From PALSA-1444 sp964291045 (GTDB lineage: Bacteria > Chlamydiota > Chlamydiia > Chlamydiales > Rhabdochlamydiaceae), in contig NZ_OZ197277.1 in NCBI RefSeq assembly GCF_964291045.1, positions 806,001 to 870,000 on the forward strand: DNA of 64,000 bases, read 5' to 3'. This document shows, piece by piece, positions 9,597 through 18,156 of this stretch. The stretch's first letter is position 1. Each line of letters opens with the position of its first letter. The notes under the pieces were generated by a model, which was not told the origin of the DNA, ran no database searches, and saw nothing but the letters and a program-made list of their open reading frames with translations. Both the position numbers and the translations under genes were made by a program.

Positions 9597-11411
9597 ATGG
9601 TTTTAAATCAAATATATAATAATAGTATTATTGATAAAACAAAACAATGGCTCTTTGCTCCTCAAGAGACAAAAACTCCTTCAAAGGGGGTACTATCTCG
9701 GATCAGTCATACCACTCAAAAAATCAAGGGAATGGCTTCTTCCTATGGTCATAGAGCGCTTCAGTCAGGCGCTATTTTACAGTTAGCAGAGTCTACTATT
9801 AATACCTGCTTTCCTCAGCTAACTGTCGCGTATTCTCTAGCCTCTACAGCTGTTGGTTTAATCAGTCAAGATCCTCAAACAGAAGAACCTAAAAAAGAAG
9901 AAGAGAAAAAAATTTTAAAAATCAAAGGGAGGCTGTTAGTTGGCTGCATTGCTTTATCAGGAGTGGTTTCTCAAGCGCTCTCTTACGGCATTTTTGATGC
10001 CTCTTATGCACAGCCCCTCTTTACTTTAATGCTAGGGCATTTGGGATCTGTCATTATTACCACAAAAAATATCCCAGATAAAGTTTTTCTAGGAGGGAAT
10101 AAGGGGGGGATCAAAGACTCTATTCTTTTCAGGGCCTTTCAACGTGAACTTTCTGCTTTATCTGTCAAAAGCTTAAACCATATTACGGGAATACAGGGAA
10201 ATTTTTTATTTAATACCATTCTTCCTTATGCAGTTAAAAATTACATGTTTTATATAAATCCTTTTTTTAGCAAAGACAAGGGAGTGAATTATCAAGATGC
10301 GGGTGAAATCTTTAAACTTTACTACCCTGCTGCAACCTTATCTCATCAATTGCCCCCCTCTATTCAGCAATTTCCCCCTCTTAAAAAGCTCATTAGCTAT
10401 GTTTTAGAAATAGGCATTGAGAAAAAAGTTGCGATGAACATCCTCACACGGCTCTTTAATGACTACTGTCTCTTACTTACAGAAAAACCTCTTCAGATGG
10501 CTATGGAAAAACTCAAACAGGCAGAAGGAGCTGAAAAGGAGAGGGCAAGTCATCAATTAGGCCTTTTGATTGAAAGTACGATCAATGCAAAATCTCAGTG
10601 GGCAGATAAGTTGTTATGGAGCCATATGAAATCTCATCTCCCTTCTTTAAAGAAAGAGGAGTTAGATGAGTGGATGCGAACTGTTTTACCTCAGCAAATC
10701 CACCCTAAAATGGTGATGGATCAAGATATTACAGTTCACTGCATCAATCATTTTATGGAATTTGCGATCCATCAAGTCCGAGGTAAGCTTTTTAATAAAG
10801 CATATCAAAATGAGCTCCAAGATGCAGAAATCCATCTCTTATATAAAAATTTAAATGGACTGCTTTTTATGAAGATGGGCCATGTTCCTTTTACAAGTGC
10901 GCTCATTGGCGGAGTTCTTTCTCTAACAAAAAATTTAATTTCTAAAGAAGTCACCAGGTTTTTAGATCTTAAGGAAACTTTATCTAAAGGAAACGAGCCT
11001 TTAAAAGAGTTAGAATCTCTCAAGGTGCACTCTTTTAAGCATGAAGAGAAGGGTGCTAGTGTTGCAAATACTTTTCTCACCCAGGTAACCAACTTTATGA
11101 AACGGCTTCGATTATCGATCCCCAAGAAAGAATGGCTAACATTGAGTTTTTATTCAGCAAAAATAAGAATGCTCTTAGCTAAAGGGGTATATTTAATGCA
11201 TATCGTTCAATTCAAAATTAAAGAGCAGCTAGAAAAAATATTAGCCTCTCGTCTTATTAAGAAACAGCCATCTGAACGTGGTGAAAATGTCAAAGATCAA
11301 AGTGTAAAATCTCAAGAACTTTATAAGGAGAAAAGCGTTATAAAGGGCCGTTTAATGTCTATACAAGGAGAGAGCAGTATGCTGAAGAGATATTTAAAAA
11401 AAGATCTCTAA
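9597..11411 (+). CDS. hypothetical protein, 604 aa, with paired hydrophobic segments
   Basis: The start at 9597 is preceded by GAGGAG with good spacing, so the start is well supported. I do not recognise the family. Visible features are an acidic/lysine run near residues 98-111, then two hydrophobic stretches close together around residues 117-165 (GCIALSGVVSQALSYG and LFTLMLGHLGSVIITT), and a helical remainder ending in a lysine-rich tail. The close pair of hydrophobic stretches recalls the bilobed segment of chlamydial inclusion-membrane proteins, but this is only a resemblance. The upstream region (9333-9596) is very A/T-rich and shared with valS in divergent orientation. The downstream hairpin at 11457 suggests a single-gene transcript. 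Confidence 0.6.
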   Translation: MVLNQIYNNSIIDKTKQWLFAPQETKTPSKGVLSRISHTTQKIKGMASSYGHRALQSGAILQLAESTINTCFPQLTVAYSLASTAVGLISQDPQTEEPKKEEEKKILKIKGRLLVGCIALSGVVSQALSYGIFDASYAQPLFTLMLGHLGSVIITTKNIPDKVFLGGNKGGIKDSILFRAFQRELSALSVKSLNHITGIQGNFLFNTILPYAVKNYMFYINPFFSKDKGVNYQDAGEIFKLYYPAATLSHQLPPSIQQFPPLKKLISYVLEIGIEKKVAMNILTRLFNDYCLLLTEKPLQMAMEKLKQAEGAEKERASHQLGLLIESTINAKSQWADKLLWSHMKSHLPSLKKEELDEWMRTVLPQQIHPKMVMDQDITVHCINHFMEFAIHQVRGKLFNKAYQNELQDAEIHLLYKNLNGLLFMKMGHVPFTSALIGGVLSLTKNLISKEVTRFLDLKETLSKGNEPLKELESLKVHSFKHEEKGASVANTFLTQVTNFMKRLRLSIPKKEWLTLSFYSAKIRMLLAKGVYLMHIVQFKIKEQLEKILASRLIKKQPSERGENVKDQSVKSQELYKEKSVIKGRLMSIQGESSMLKRYLKKDL

Positions 11412-11456
11412 TTCTTTAAACGTAGATGAAAAAATAAGAATCCTAAAAGTATTGAA

Positions 11457-11487
11457 GAGAAGGTTATTGAGAAAAAATAACCTTCTC
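11457..11487. terminator. hairpin after the 604-residue gene
   Basis: GAGAAGGTTATT (11457-11468) pairs perfectly with its partner at 11476-11487 around a 7-nt loop. There is no clear T run on either side, so termination is probable from position only. Confidence 0.5.
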
Positions 11488-11629
11488 TAAGAGAGGGGAA
11501 AAAACTAAAAATTTAAGCTGTCTTAAGCCCGTCATCTTAGATGTTAATTCTTTAATCATTCATTTCTGATATGCCCAGAATATGTTTATATTTATTGGAT
11601 TTTTGCTCTGCAGCTACAGAAAATAATAT

Positions 11630-11779
11630 TTAGCTTCCTTCAAATTTTTGTTTGATATAAAGCTGAGCCTGCTCATTGTTTTGTACGGCTTCAAAGATAA
11701 ATTCTTGGTTATTTTGTAACGCCTTATTTGCATAACAAAGAGTCTTTCCTTTTTTCTGAATGGCTACCAGGATAATAGT
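11630..11779 (-). pseudogene. decayed DUF4116 repeat tail
   Basis: On the minus strand a frame of about 49 codons ends at TAA 11630-11632 and contains IILVAIQKKGKTLCYANKAL followed by a second unit (NNQEFIFEAVQNN). This is the repeat pattern of the DUF4116 family, which is intact at the end of the GTPase-like protein at 14669-17944. It is in the same reading frame as the nucleotidyltransferase-like gene that stops at 11828, separated by four in-frame stop codons over about 50 bases. The simplest reading is that this upstream gene once ended in DUF4116 repeats and lost them by nonsense mutation. Confidence 0.6.
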
Positions 11780-11827
11780 TCAATTATTATTTAATTCTTA
11801 GCAGCATTAAAGCATTTTATAAAAATT

Positions 11828-14323
11828 TCAACTAAATACAGAATTTTGAAGATATTGCAAAAAGCCTTCCTTATTATTGATCAGCTGTTCAGCTAATGTT
11901 AAAAGAGCCTCTTTAGAATATTCAAACTCCTTTCCTAAAGACATGAGAGATAAAGATTCAAGCATATCAGACAGTTCAGAAGATAAGTTTGGAAGGTGCA
12001 CATTATCAGCCCATTGAGCCACAGTTATCGGATTAAAGGGGGTTAAAAGAGCCTTCAATTCTTTGCCTAAACGTATCTGTATTTCTTGATTGGAACCGTC
12101 TTGATAGGGGACTGAGTAAAGAGGCTGTTTTTGTGTTAAAGGAAGAAGAGAGAGTTTAAGTAATAGTTGGATATAAAATGCCGAATTAGCTGAAAGCACT
12201 TCGAATTGAGCCGATTGCAAATCTCTTCGATTAAGCTGGATGCTTTTATTTTCACAAACTAAAAAAATAGTCTTTTTAAGATCCCAAGCAGAAAGGGTGA
12301 GGTCTACTGCTTGTGCAACTGAAAGCCCAAATTCTTCGTATAATTTAAGAGATATGCACTGTTTTTCTTGTAAAATAGCTTTCAGCGCGGCGTGAATGTG
12401 GTGGTTATTATTAACATGCATGGATAGCTTTTTTAAGGCTGCATTGATAGGATTTTTTTCTGCTAGTAAATTTTTAAGTGCAGTTTTAACTAAATCAACT
12501 TGGGAAAAAAGAGCAGTGAAATCTTGATTTTGCTCTTTTAAGGATTTCCTTTGAAAGGATTGCATTAGAAGAGAGTAGAGGGGCTTGATAATCAAACATT
12601 CAGAGCTCTCTAAAAGCCGTTTTTCTTCAGGAAGTAGAATATACCGATCTTCAGTTGCACATCCTGTTACATAGGCCTCTTCTTTTTGCTTTTGATAGTG
12701 AGTATGTAGCTTATTACGGATCTTATAAATCGCCGTAGAGAACTCTCGAAGAATTTTACAGCTCTCAGGCACAAAAACTTCTCTTTCTTGAAGGGCGTTG
12801 ATAATTTCTTGTGTATTGCTATAAGGAATATCCCAGTAAAGAGCTATATCAGCTAAAAGCAGATTAAGAGGCTGGGCATAATTTTTTTTGAGATCTTTAA
12901 CATCTTCAAGATATTTTAGTTGAAGATAGTCATCAACTCTTGCCTTAATAAATCGAAGAGCTTGAGCTTTGCCTAGAGCAATTTGGTCCTTTGAAACCTC
13001 TTTAAAAATCCCCCTTAAAGCATCGCTATATTGTTTAAATAGATCTTCCGTATTTGAAGATAGGCTGACTGAGAATAAAGCCATATGTTCAAAAGTAGCA
13101 GGATCACCTTGGGGAATTCGTTGAAGGTTTGCTAAAGCAGTAGGGGTTTTGATGCAGTTATCGCCAATATCTAAATGGAGCCCAGAAAGATTTTTTGCAT
13201 TTGCACAGGTAAAAATAATTTGACTTTCTGAAGCTTCACTCTCTCCTAAAGAACAAATTTGTAGGTTAAGAAGATCAAACAGGAGTTTAAAATAGGATAA
13301 GCACTCTTCTTTCTCAATTAAAATCATCACTTCAAGATCAGAAAAGCGGCACATCTCTTCTCTTCCTGCAGATCCCATAGCGCGTAGATCGTAGCCACAA
13401 GGAGGCGGGCCCATAATAGTGAATAGATCAGAGAGAAATACATTAATTAAAGTTCTAAGTGCTAAGGTAATTTCTTTTGTAGAAACATTGTTTTCAAGAG
13501 CTATTTGATTAAATGTTTGCCGAAACAATTGCAAAGCTTGGAGGTACTTTTCAGTTGGGTACTCTTCTAGGGCTGTATTTACCAAAAGATTGTGCTGTGT
13601 TCTTGCAATCCCTTTTTGAATAGGAGAAAAGCAGATCTGAAATCTTTCCCGAGATTCTTCAGAACCTGCCAGGAAGGGATCAATAATGCCATTATAAAGA
13701 GTATTGATCAGCTTTAAGGTTTGTTTTCCCCAGTAAGGGGAGTGAGAGAGCAATTCAAGAGGCTCAATTTGATGAATAAGATCTTCAAATTTTTTGGTGT
13801 CACCAGACCGTTTTGCAAGATCAAGATGATCTGCTAAGTTATTCAATCTTCCTCGAAAGAGCGCTTGCATAAGTAGCTCTGATGCTCTCTCATGATGATC
13901 AGAGTGAGTTGAAATTTGGATTGCCTTAGCAAAATAGTATAAGGCTTCACGGTAAAGGGGAATTTTTTGAGAAAATACAGAAAAATGATTAGAAGCTAAG
14001 GCTTCATACCAATCTGTTAACTGAAGGGCCAAAAGCTTTTGTTCTTGATGTAGATGAGAGCTTACTTGACACAGTTTTCTTGCAATAGGAATAAAGGCTC
14101 TAACGTCGCTCTGCTCCATATGCGGTAGCAGTTGAGAAATATATCCATATGCTTTGACTAAATCGGGGATATTTTGAGTATCAGCAAGGACAAAGAGTAG
14201 ATATTTAATAGCTTGCTTAGTGTCATCTTGATCAAGGGAGTTTTGAATGATGATAAAAGGGTCATTTTCAAGCAAGGGCTCAGAAGCTGCTATGGGACGC
14301 CCTAATGAAGAGATATGTGTCAT
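11828..14323 (-). CDS. nucleotidyltransferase-like protein (GlnD/DUF294-type motif), 831 aa
   Basis: Around residues 312-335 the protein reads RAMGSAGREEMCRFSDLEVMI, which fits the GSxxR...SDxD/E signature of polymerase-beta-type nucleotidyltransferases of the GlnD and DUF294 groups. The acidic pair is SDLE here, so the second metal ligand is glutamate. The first 300 residues are helical and repeat-like, and the part after the motif is helical as well, resembling a DUF294-type C-terminal region. There is no signal peptide or membrane helix. It lies in the same direction as the GTPase/DUF4116 gene, 345 bp downstream of it. Its reading frame continues into a decayed DUF4116 tail after the stop, so the present C-terminus may be shortened. 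Substrate and role are unknown. Confidence 0.6.
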   Translation of the reverse strand: MTHISSLGRPIAASEPLLENDPFIIIQNSLDQDDTKQAIKYLLFVLADTQNIPDLVKAYGYISQLLPHMEQSDVRAFIPIARKLCQVSSHLHQEQKLLALQLTDWYEALASNHFSVFSQKIPLYREALYYFAKAIQISTHSDHHERASELLMQALFRGRLNNLADHLDLAKRSGDTKKFEDLIHQIEPLELLSHSPYWGKQTLKLINTLYNGIIDPFLAGSEESRERFQICFSPIQKGIARTQHNLLVNTALEEYPTEKYLQALQLFRQTFNQIALENNVSTKEITLALRTLINVFLSDLFTIMGPPPCGYDLRAMGSAGREEMCRFSDLEVMILIEKEECLSYFKLLFDLLNLQICSLGESEASESQIIFTCANAKNLSGLHLDIGDNCIKTPTALANLQRIPQGDPATFEHMALFSVSLSSNTEDLFKQYSDALRGIFKEVSKDQIALGKAQALRFIKARVDDYLQLKYLEDVKDLKKNYAQPLNLLLADIALYWDIPYSNTQEIINALQEREVFVPESCKILREFSTAIYKIRNKLHTHYQKQKEEAYVTGCATEDRYILLPEEKRLLESSECLIIKPLYSLLMQSFQRKSLKEQNQDFTALFSQVDLVKTALKNLLAEKNPINAALKKLSMHVNNNHHIHAALKAILQEKQCISLKLYEEFGLSVAQAVDLTLSAWDLKKTIFLVCENKSIQLNRRDLQSAQFEVLSANSAFYIQLLLKLSLLPLTQKQPLYSVPYQDGSNQEIQIRLGKELKALLTPFNPITVAQWADNVHLPNLSSELSDMLESLSLMSLGKEFEYSKEALLTLAEQLINNKEGFLQYLQNSVFS

Positions 14324-14668
14324 ATAAACCTACAAACTTTAGTTACTGAGTGTTAAGGGAAGTTTACGGGATAAGGATAAATCAATAAATTCATCTTATT
14401 TTAAGCCGTATTTAGCTCTTAGCAAGCTTAAAGGGTCGCATAAAAGCTTAAACTAGCTTAAATCATTGCCTAATGAGCATTCTTCTCCTTAAAAACTTTC
14501 CTTTTTTATAAAAAAATCTTCAATCAAAACAGATGTTTTTTGCAACATCTATTTTTAATACACATAAAAAACCTAATTTTTATGGTGTAGATCAAGAGCC
14601 CCCTGAGGTGGGGTACATTAGAAGGGAGCTTGATCTTAAATTGTCATTTCCGTGGCAAGTAAAAGCTG
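14324..14668. other. intergenic region with two stem-loops
   Basis: Between two minus-strand genes lie two inverted repeats. One is at about 14588-14637, with arms GATCAAG and CTTGATC extended by imperfect C/G pairing. The other is at about 14562-14587, where ATAAAAA pairs with TTTTTAT. Read on the minus strand they follow the GTPase-like gene and probably form its terminator region. I see no coding frame here. Confidence 0.45.
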
Positions 14669-17600
14669 CTACATTCTTATTTCTTTCGCAATAAGAATGA
14701 GACCAGGATCTTTTTTTAATCGATCACTTGCATACTGAAGTGCTTGTCCATTTCTTGCTATAGCAGCAAGGACAACTTCTCTATTATTTTTAAGTTCCAG
14801 ACTTGCATATTGAAGAGCTCGCCAGTTTTTCTCAATAGCCGCAAGAACTACTTCTTGATCATTTTTTAAAGAGTCTGTTGCAAATGCAAGTGCTTTGTTA
14901 TGAATTTTAATCATAGATAAAATAAAAGATTTATTCCCGCGTAGCCGCTCCCTGCTATATTCATTTGTCCAGGCACTCTTTTTTGCTGCGCTTAAGACTT
15001 TGATTTGATTACTGTCAGTAAAATCCTCAATCGGTTGTTTCCCTTCAATTTCATAATGAAGAGGAAGTTTTTTCCAAAGTTTATAAATAGCATCTGCCAC
15101 GAGAAGACGAATGATAAGAGTCTTATTAGATTGCTCAAGTAGCTTTTGCCCTTGTTTTACAAGATTTAAATAGTCTTGATGTGTTACGGAAGGGGTCTGA
15201 AAAAAATAGGAAGAGCTGCTTAATTTAAGATCTTTATAGGAGAGTATCTTCCAGCTGGGGACCAACTGAGAAAGGACTTCTTGATGGTTTTTTTGAAATG
15301 TGATGAACGAGTAAATGAGGGCAAGGGATAGAGGTTTATCAAAATGAGGGGGAAGATTTTCTTCTGAGATCTCTTGTGAAATGAGCGCATATAAGAGGGT
15401 TTCTCCAAGAGGAAACCGAGGCCTTATGGAAGAAAAATTGCGTTTTAATTGATTTGTAAGGAAAGTGACTCGTTCATCCCACTCTCTTTCTCCATAGACT
15501 GCCTTCACCCTATTAATTTGTTTTTCAAAAGATTCTTGTAAAGAGGAGATGGAATTTGAGGAGAGAAGGTGAGAGGAAAAAATCTCATCAAACTGAGCTT
15601 TCTTTTTAACTGTATTTTCGATGTCTTTTAAGTGAATCACAGCCTCACCTGCAGCTTTGATGCTTTGATATAGCTTTTTGGCTGTGCTTTCCATCAAGGC
15701 TTGGGCTGCATTATCTTGTGCGATTTGTTTAAATAAGGAAAAAATACCGTAGGGTATACCCAAGGGAGCAAGTAGAACAATTTTCATCCATTTCGAAAGA
15801 CCTAACGCTTTTTTCGAGCCCTCTACTCGTTGATGATGCTCTTTTTGAAGCGATTCCCACGCCTCTTTAATTTTACTCTGGTCTGCATTGGGAGGAATTC
15901 CTTTGGATAAAGTGAGGATATAGCTTTTTAATGCAGCCCATTCATGGTTAGCATCTTGGCTCTGACGTAGTGTATAGTGTTCTTGGAGCTTGTTGATGAG
16001 GCCCTCTGTGACTAGAAGGCCCTCAATCACCTCGTTAATATATCCATCGATACATTCTGTAATCACTTCTTGGTCATATTTTCTAACAATAGCTGGGTCC
16101 ATACTTTCTAAATGTAAGAATTCTCCAATTTCTGGATAAGATTCTACTAAGAGGGTATTGATTAAACTTGTTTCTAGAATACTTTGCTCAAAATCCTTAA
16201 TTTTTTTTGAAAGTTCATCTTTAGAGATGTCCATAGAAAAAGAGTCCAAAGGAGGGGCAGAGTGATTTTTTTTAGCTGTAATGACGTTACTTAAGTCATT
16301 TATGAAAAGCGCTTCTAAAAGCTTTTCATCAGCAGCATCTAACTTGTTAGGGACTAAAGTAGGCATAGCTTTTTCTTGAGAGCTCAATCTCTGGATAATC
16401 AGCTGCAACTGCTTTTGATCTGTGAGGTCTTTAAGGGGAATTAGATTTTTTATCCCTGAATTTTTTTTAAAGGCCTCTTCTTTCTGCACAAGCTTTTCAC
16501 TAAGCTTAGATTTTTCTTCTGTATTAGGAAGCATCTGATCAGAAGAGGAAAATTTTAATTCTTGAACTAGAAGCAATTGATTTTTGAGTTGAGCAATCTG
16601 ATCTTGAATAGCAGGAACCATGTGTGCAAAAGGCTCTAAAGCTTGAATCTGCTGCTCTAAATTCTTCATTTCTTTGTTGGGAGAGGAAAGCTCTTCGCGT
16701 TGTTTTTTTTCAATGGCTTGGATGTTAATAAAATCCACATCTTTAGAATATTTTGTTAGTCCTAATAGGCAATTATCTAAGGTTCCCAGGATTCTTTCTA
16801 ACCGTTTCCCTAAAAGATGCACATGTTCAAATCTAGATTCTGTATCCGTAATGGAGGCAAGGAGTAAAATTTTAGGGGAGTATTTCTTTGTTAAGCTTTT
16901 TAATGTTAGCTCAATGGCGAGCGAAATGACCTCTCCATGGGTATCTGCAAATCCAGGGAAGTCTACAAGGATAAAGTCTCCTCTAATAGAAATATTTGGA
17001 AAAAGGGTGCATGACATTTCCCCATCGCTTCCAATCAAATGCTCTTCGTCCGTAGAGGATTGATAAGCATTATCTTGGAGTATCATCTGATCTCCTCGTA
17101 AATAACAAAGAGTGGTTGACTTCCCAGATCCCGTATCTCCCAGGAGAAAGATAATATCACTATTTTCTTGAGTTATTGCCTTCTCTACTTTAACAAGGGC
17201 GGTTTTTCTAAACTCTAAGATGATACTAGCAAAGGAGGCAAAGGAGAGATTTTTAATTGCAGCTGATCTCTTTTCTTTAGTGTTAAGCGCTTTCATTGCA
17301 ATCAGATGGTCATAGAGGTTAAAAAAACCTTCATGAAGAATCTCTTCAAGATAAAGAGGGTAAATAGCAGGGTTTTGCTCTCTTAGCCGCTTTAAATGTG
17401 TAAGCTTTTCCTCTTTCTTTTGATGCTCAGAAAATTGATCTCTTTTAATCTGCAATATAGCTGCAATGTCCGTAGAATAATTTTTTCCTAGAAGAGCTTG
17501 AACATCAGCTTCAAATGCATCCTGTGACTTACAAAAGGGAAGGTGTGTGGCTATCTCCTTCATCTTTTCTCCAGTCAAGTTCATGGGATTAAAGAGGGCC

Positions 17601-17944
17601 TTAAACACTTGATTGATAGGAGATACTGGAAAACGTTGCAGATGGTAGAAAGCAATAAGCTCTTCAGCTAAAGCATTATGGCGCATTTTCTCAATCTTTT
17701 GAGCAAGTTTAAGTAAGATCGTATGCGAGTTTTGATCAGGAACCGTATCTACTTCTTTTTCTAACTGCTCAAGTGCTTGGTATGCTTGATTAATATGGGT
17801 AACATCGTGATAACAGAGGGTCTTTTTTTGCAGAATATCTTCAATAAGCTTTACCCCTGCTTCAATAGTATCAAAAGAAGAAGAGAAGTTTCCTTGTAGG
17901 CTACAATATTCACGGTGTGAGAAAGGAGGGAATGTTGGATTCAT
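14669..17944 (-). CDS. GTPase-like P-loop protein with C-terminal DUF4116 repeats, 1091 aa
   Basis: The start ATG at 17944 has AAGGAG 8 bases upstream. Around residues 262-275 there is a P-loop, LLGDTGSGKSTTL, and about 60 residues further DFPGFADTHGE, a DxxG switch motif; LGLTKYSKD later may be the base-recognition loop. This resembles AIG1/dynamin-like or other large GTPases. Long helical stretches follow, with a hydrophobic segment near residues 718-740 (IVLLAPLGIPYGIFSLF) that could insert into a membrane. The last 80 residues are DUF4116 repeats (EVVLAAIEKNWRALQYAS and similar, about every 24 residues), known from large proteins of amoeba-associated bacteria. I infer a membrane-acting GTPase or host-directed effector; the exact family is not certain. 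Confidence 0.65.
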   Translation of the reverse strand: MNPTFPPFSHREYCSLQGNFSSSFDTIEAGVKLIEDILQKKTLCYHDVTHINQAYQALEQLEKEVDTVPDQNSHTILLKLAQKIEKMRHNALAEELIAFYHLQRFPVSPINQVFKALFNPMNLTGEKMKEIATHLPFCKSQDAFEADVQALLGKNYSTDIAAILQIKRDQFSEHQKKEEKLTHLKRLREQNPAIYPLYLEEILHEGFFNLYDHLIAMKALNTKEKRSAAIKNLSFASFASIILEFRKTALVKVEKAITQENSDIIFLLGDTGSGKSTTLCYLRGDQMILQDNAYQSSTDEEHLIGSDGEMSCTLFPNISIRGDFILVDFPGFADTHGEVISLAIELTLKSLTKKYSPKILLLASITDTESRFEHVHLLGKRLERILGTLDNCLLGLTKYSKDVDFINIQAIEKKQREELSSPNKEMKNLEQQIQALEPFAHMVPAIQDQIAQLKNQLLLVQELKFSSSDQMLPNTEEKSKLSEKLVQKEEAFKKNSGIKNLIPLKDLTDQKQLQLIIQRLSSQEKAMPTLVPNKLDAADEKLLEALFINDLSNVITAKKNHSAPPLDSFSMDISKDELSKKIKDFEQSILETSLINTLLVESYPEIGEFLHLESMDPAIVRKYDQEVITECIDGYINEVIEGLLVTEGLINKLQEHYTLRQSQDANHEWAALKSYILTLSKGIPPNADQSKIKEAWESLQKEHHQRVEGSKKALGLSKWMKIVLLAPLGIPYGIFSLFKQIAQDNAAQALMESTAKKLYQSIKAAGEAVIHLKDIENTVKKKAQFDEIFSSHLLSSNSISSLQESFEKQINRVKAVYGEREWDERVTFLTNQLKRNFSSIRPRFPLGETLLYALISQEISEENLPPHFDKPLSLALIYSFITFQKNHQEVLSQLVPSWKILSYKDLKLSSSSYFFQTPSVTHQDYLNLVKQGQKLLEQSNKTLIIRLLVADAIYKLWKKLPLHYEIEGKQPIEDFTDSNQIKVLSAAKKSAWTNEYSRERLRGNKSFILSMIKIHNKALAFATDSLKNDQEVVLAAIEKNWRALQYASLELKNNREVVLAAIARNGQALQYASDRLKKDPGLILIAKEIRM

Positions 17945-18156
17945 ACTATTGCTCCTTGAAGCGTTATTATTTGCTTGGATGGTACCTTTATTTGTTTTAA
18001 TGTGTCAATAAGCTCTTTGAAAATGAGCTGTAAAAAATATTGATTTTTTTTATTTATACGATTTTTAAAGAATCATAATTTTCTTGATAAAAAGATCATC
18101 TAAAAAATGCATATCAAAAAAATCCACTTAAAAAGATGATACTTAATACACAGTGT

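Noticed and set aside
16674..17063. A 129-codon plus-strand frame opposite the GTPase-like gene
   Set aside because: It lies wholly opposite the P-loop and switch region of a gene with clear motifs.
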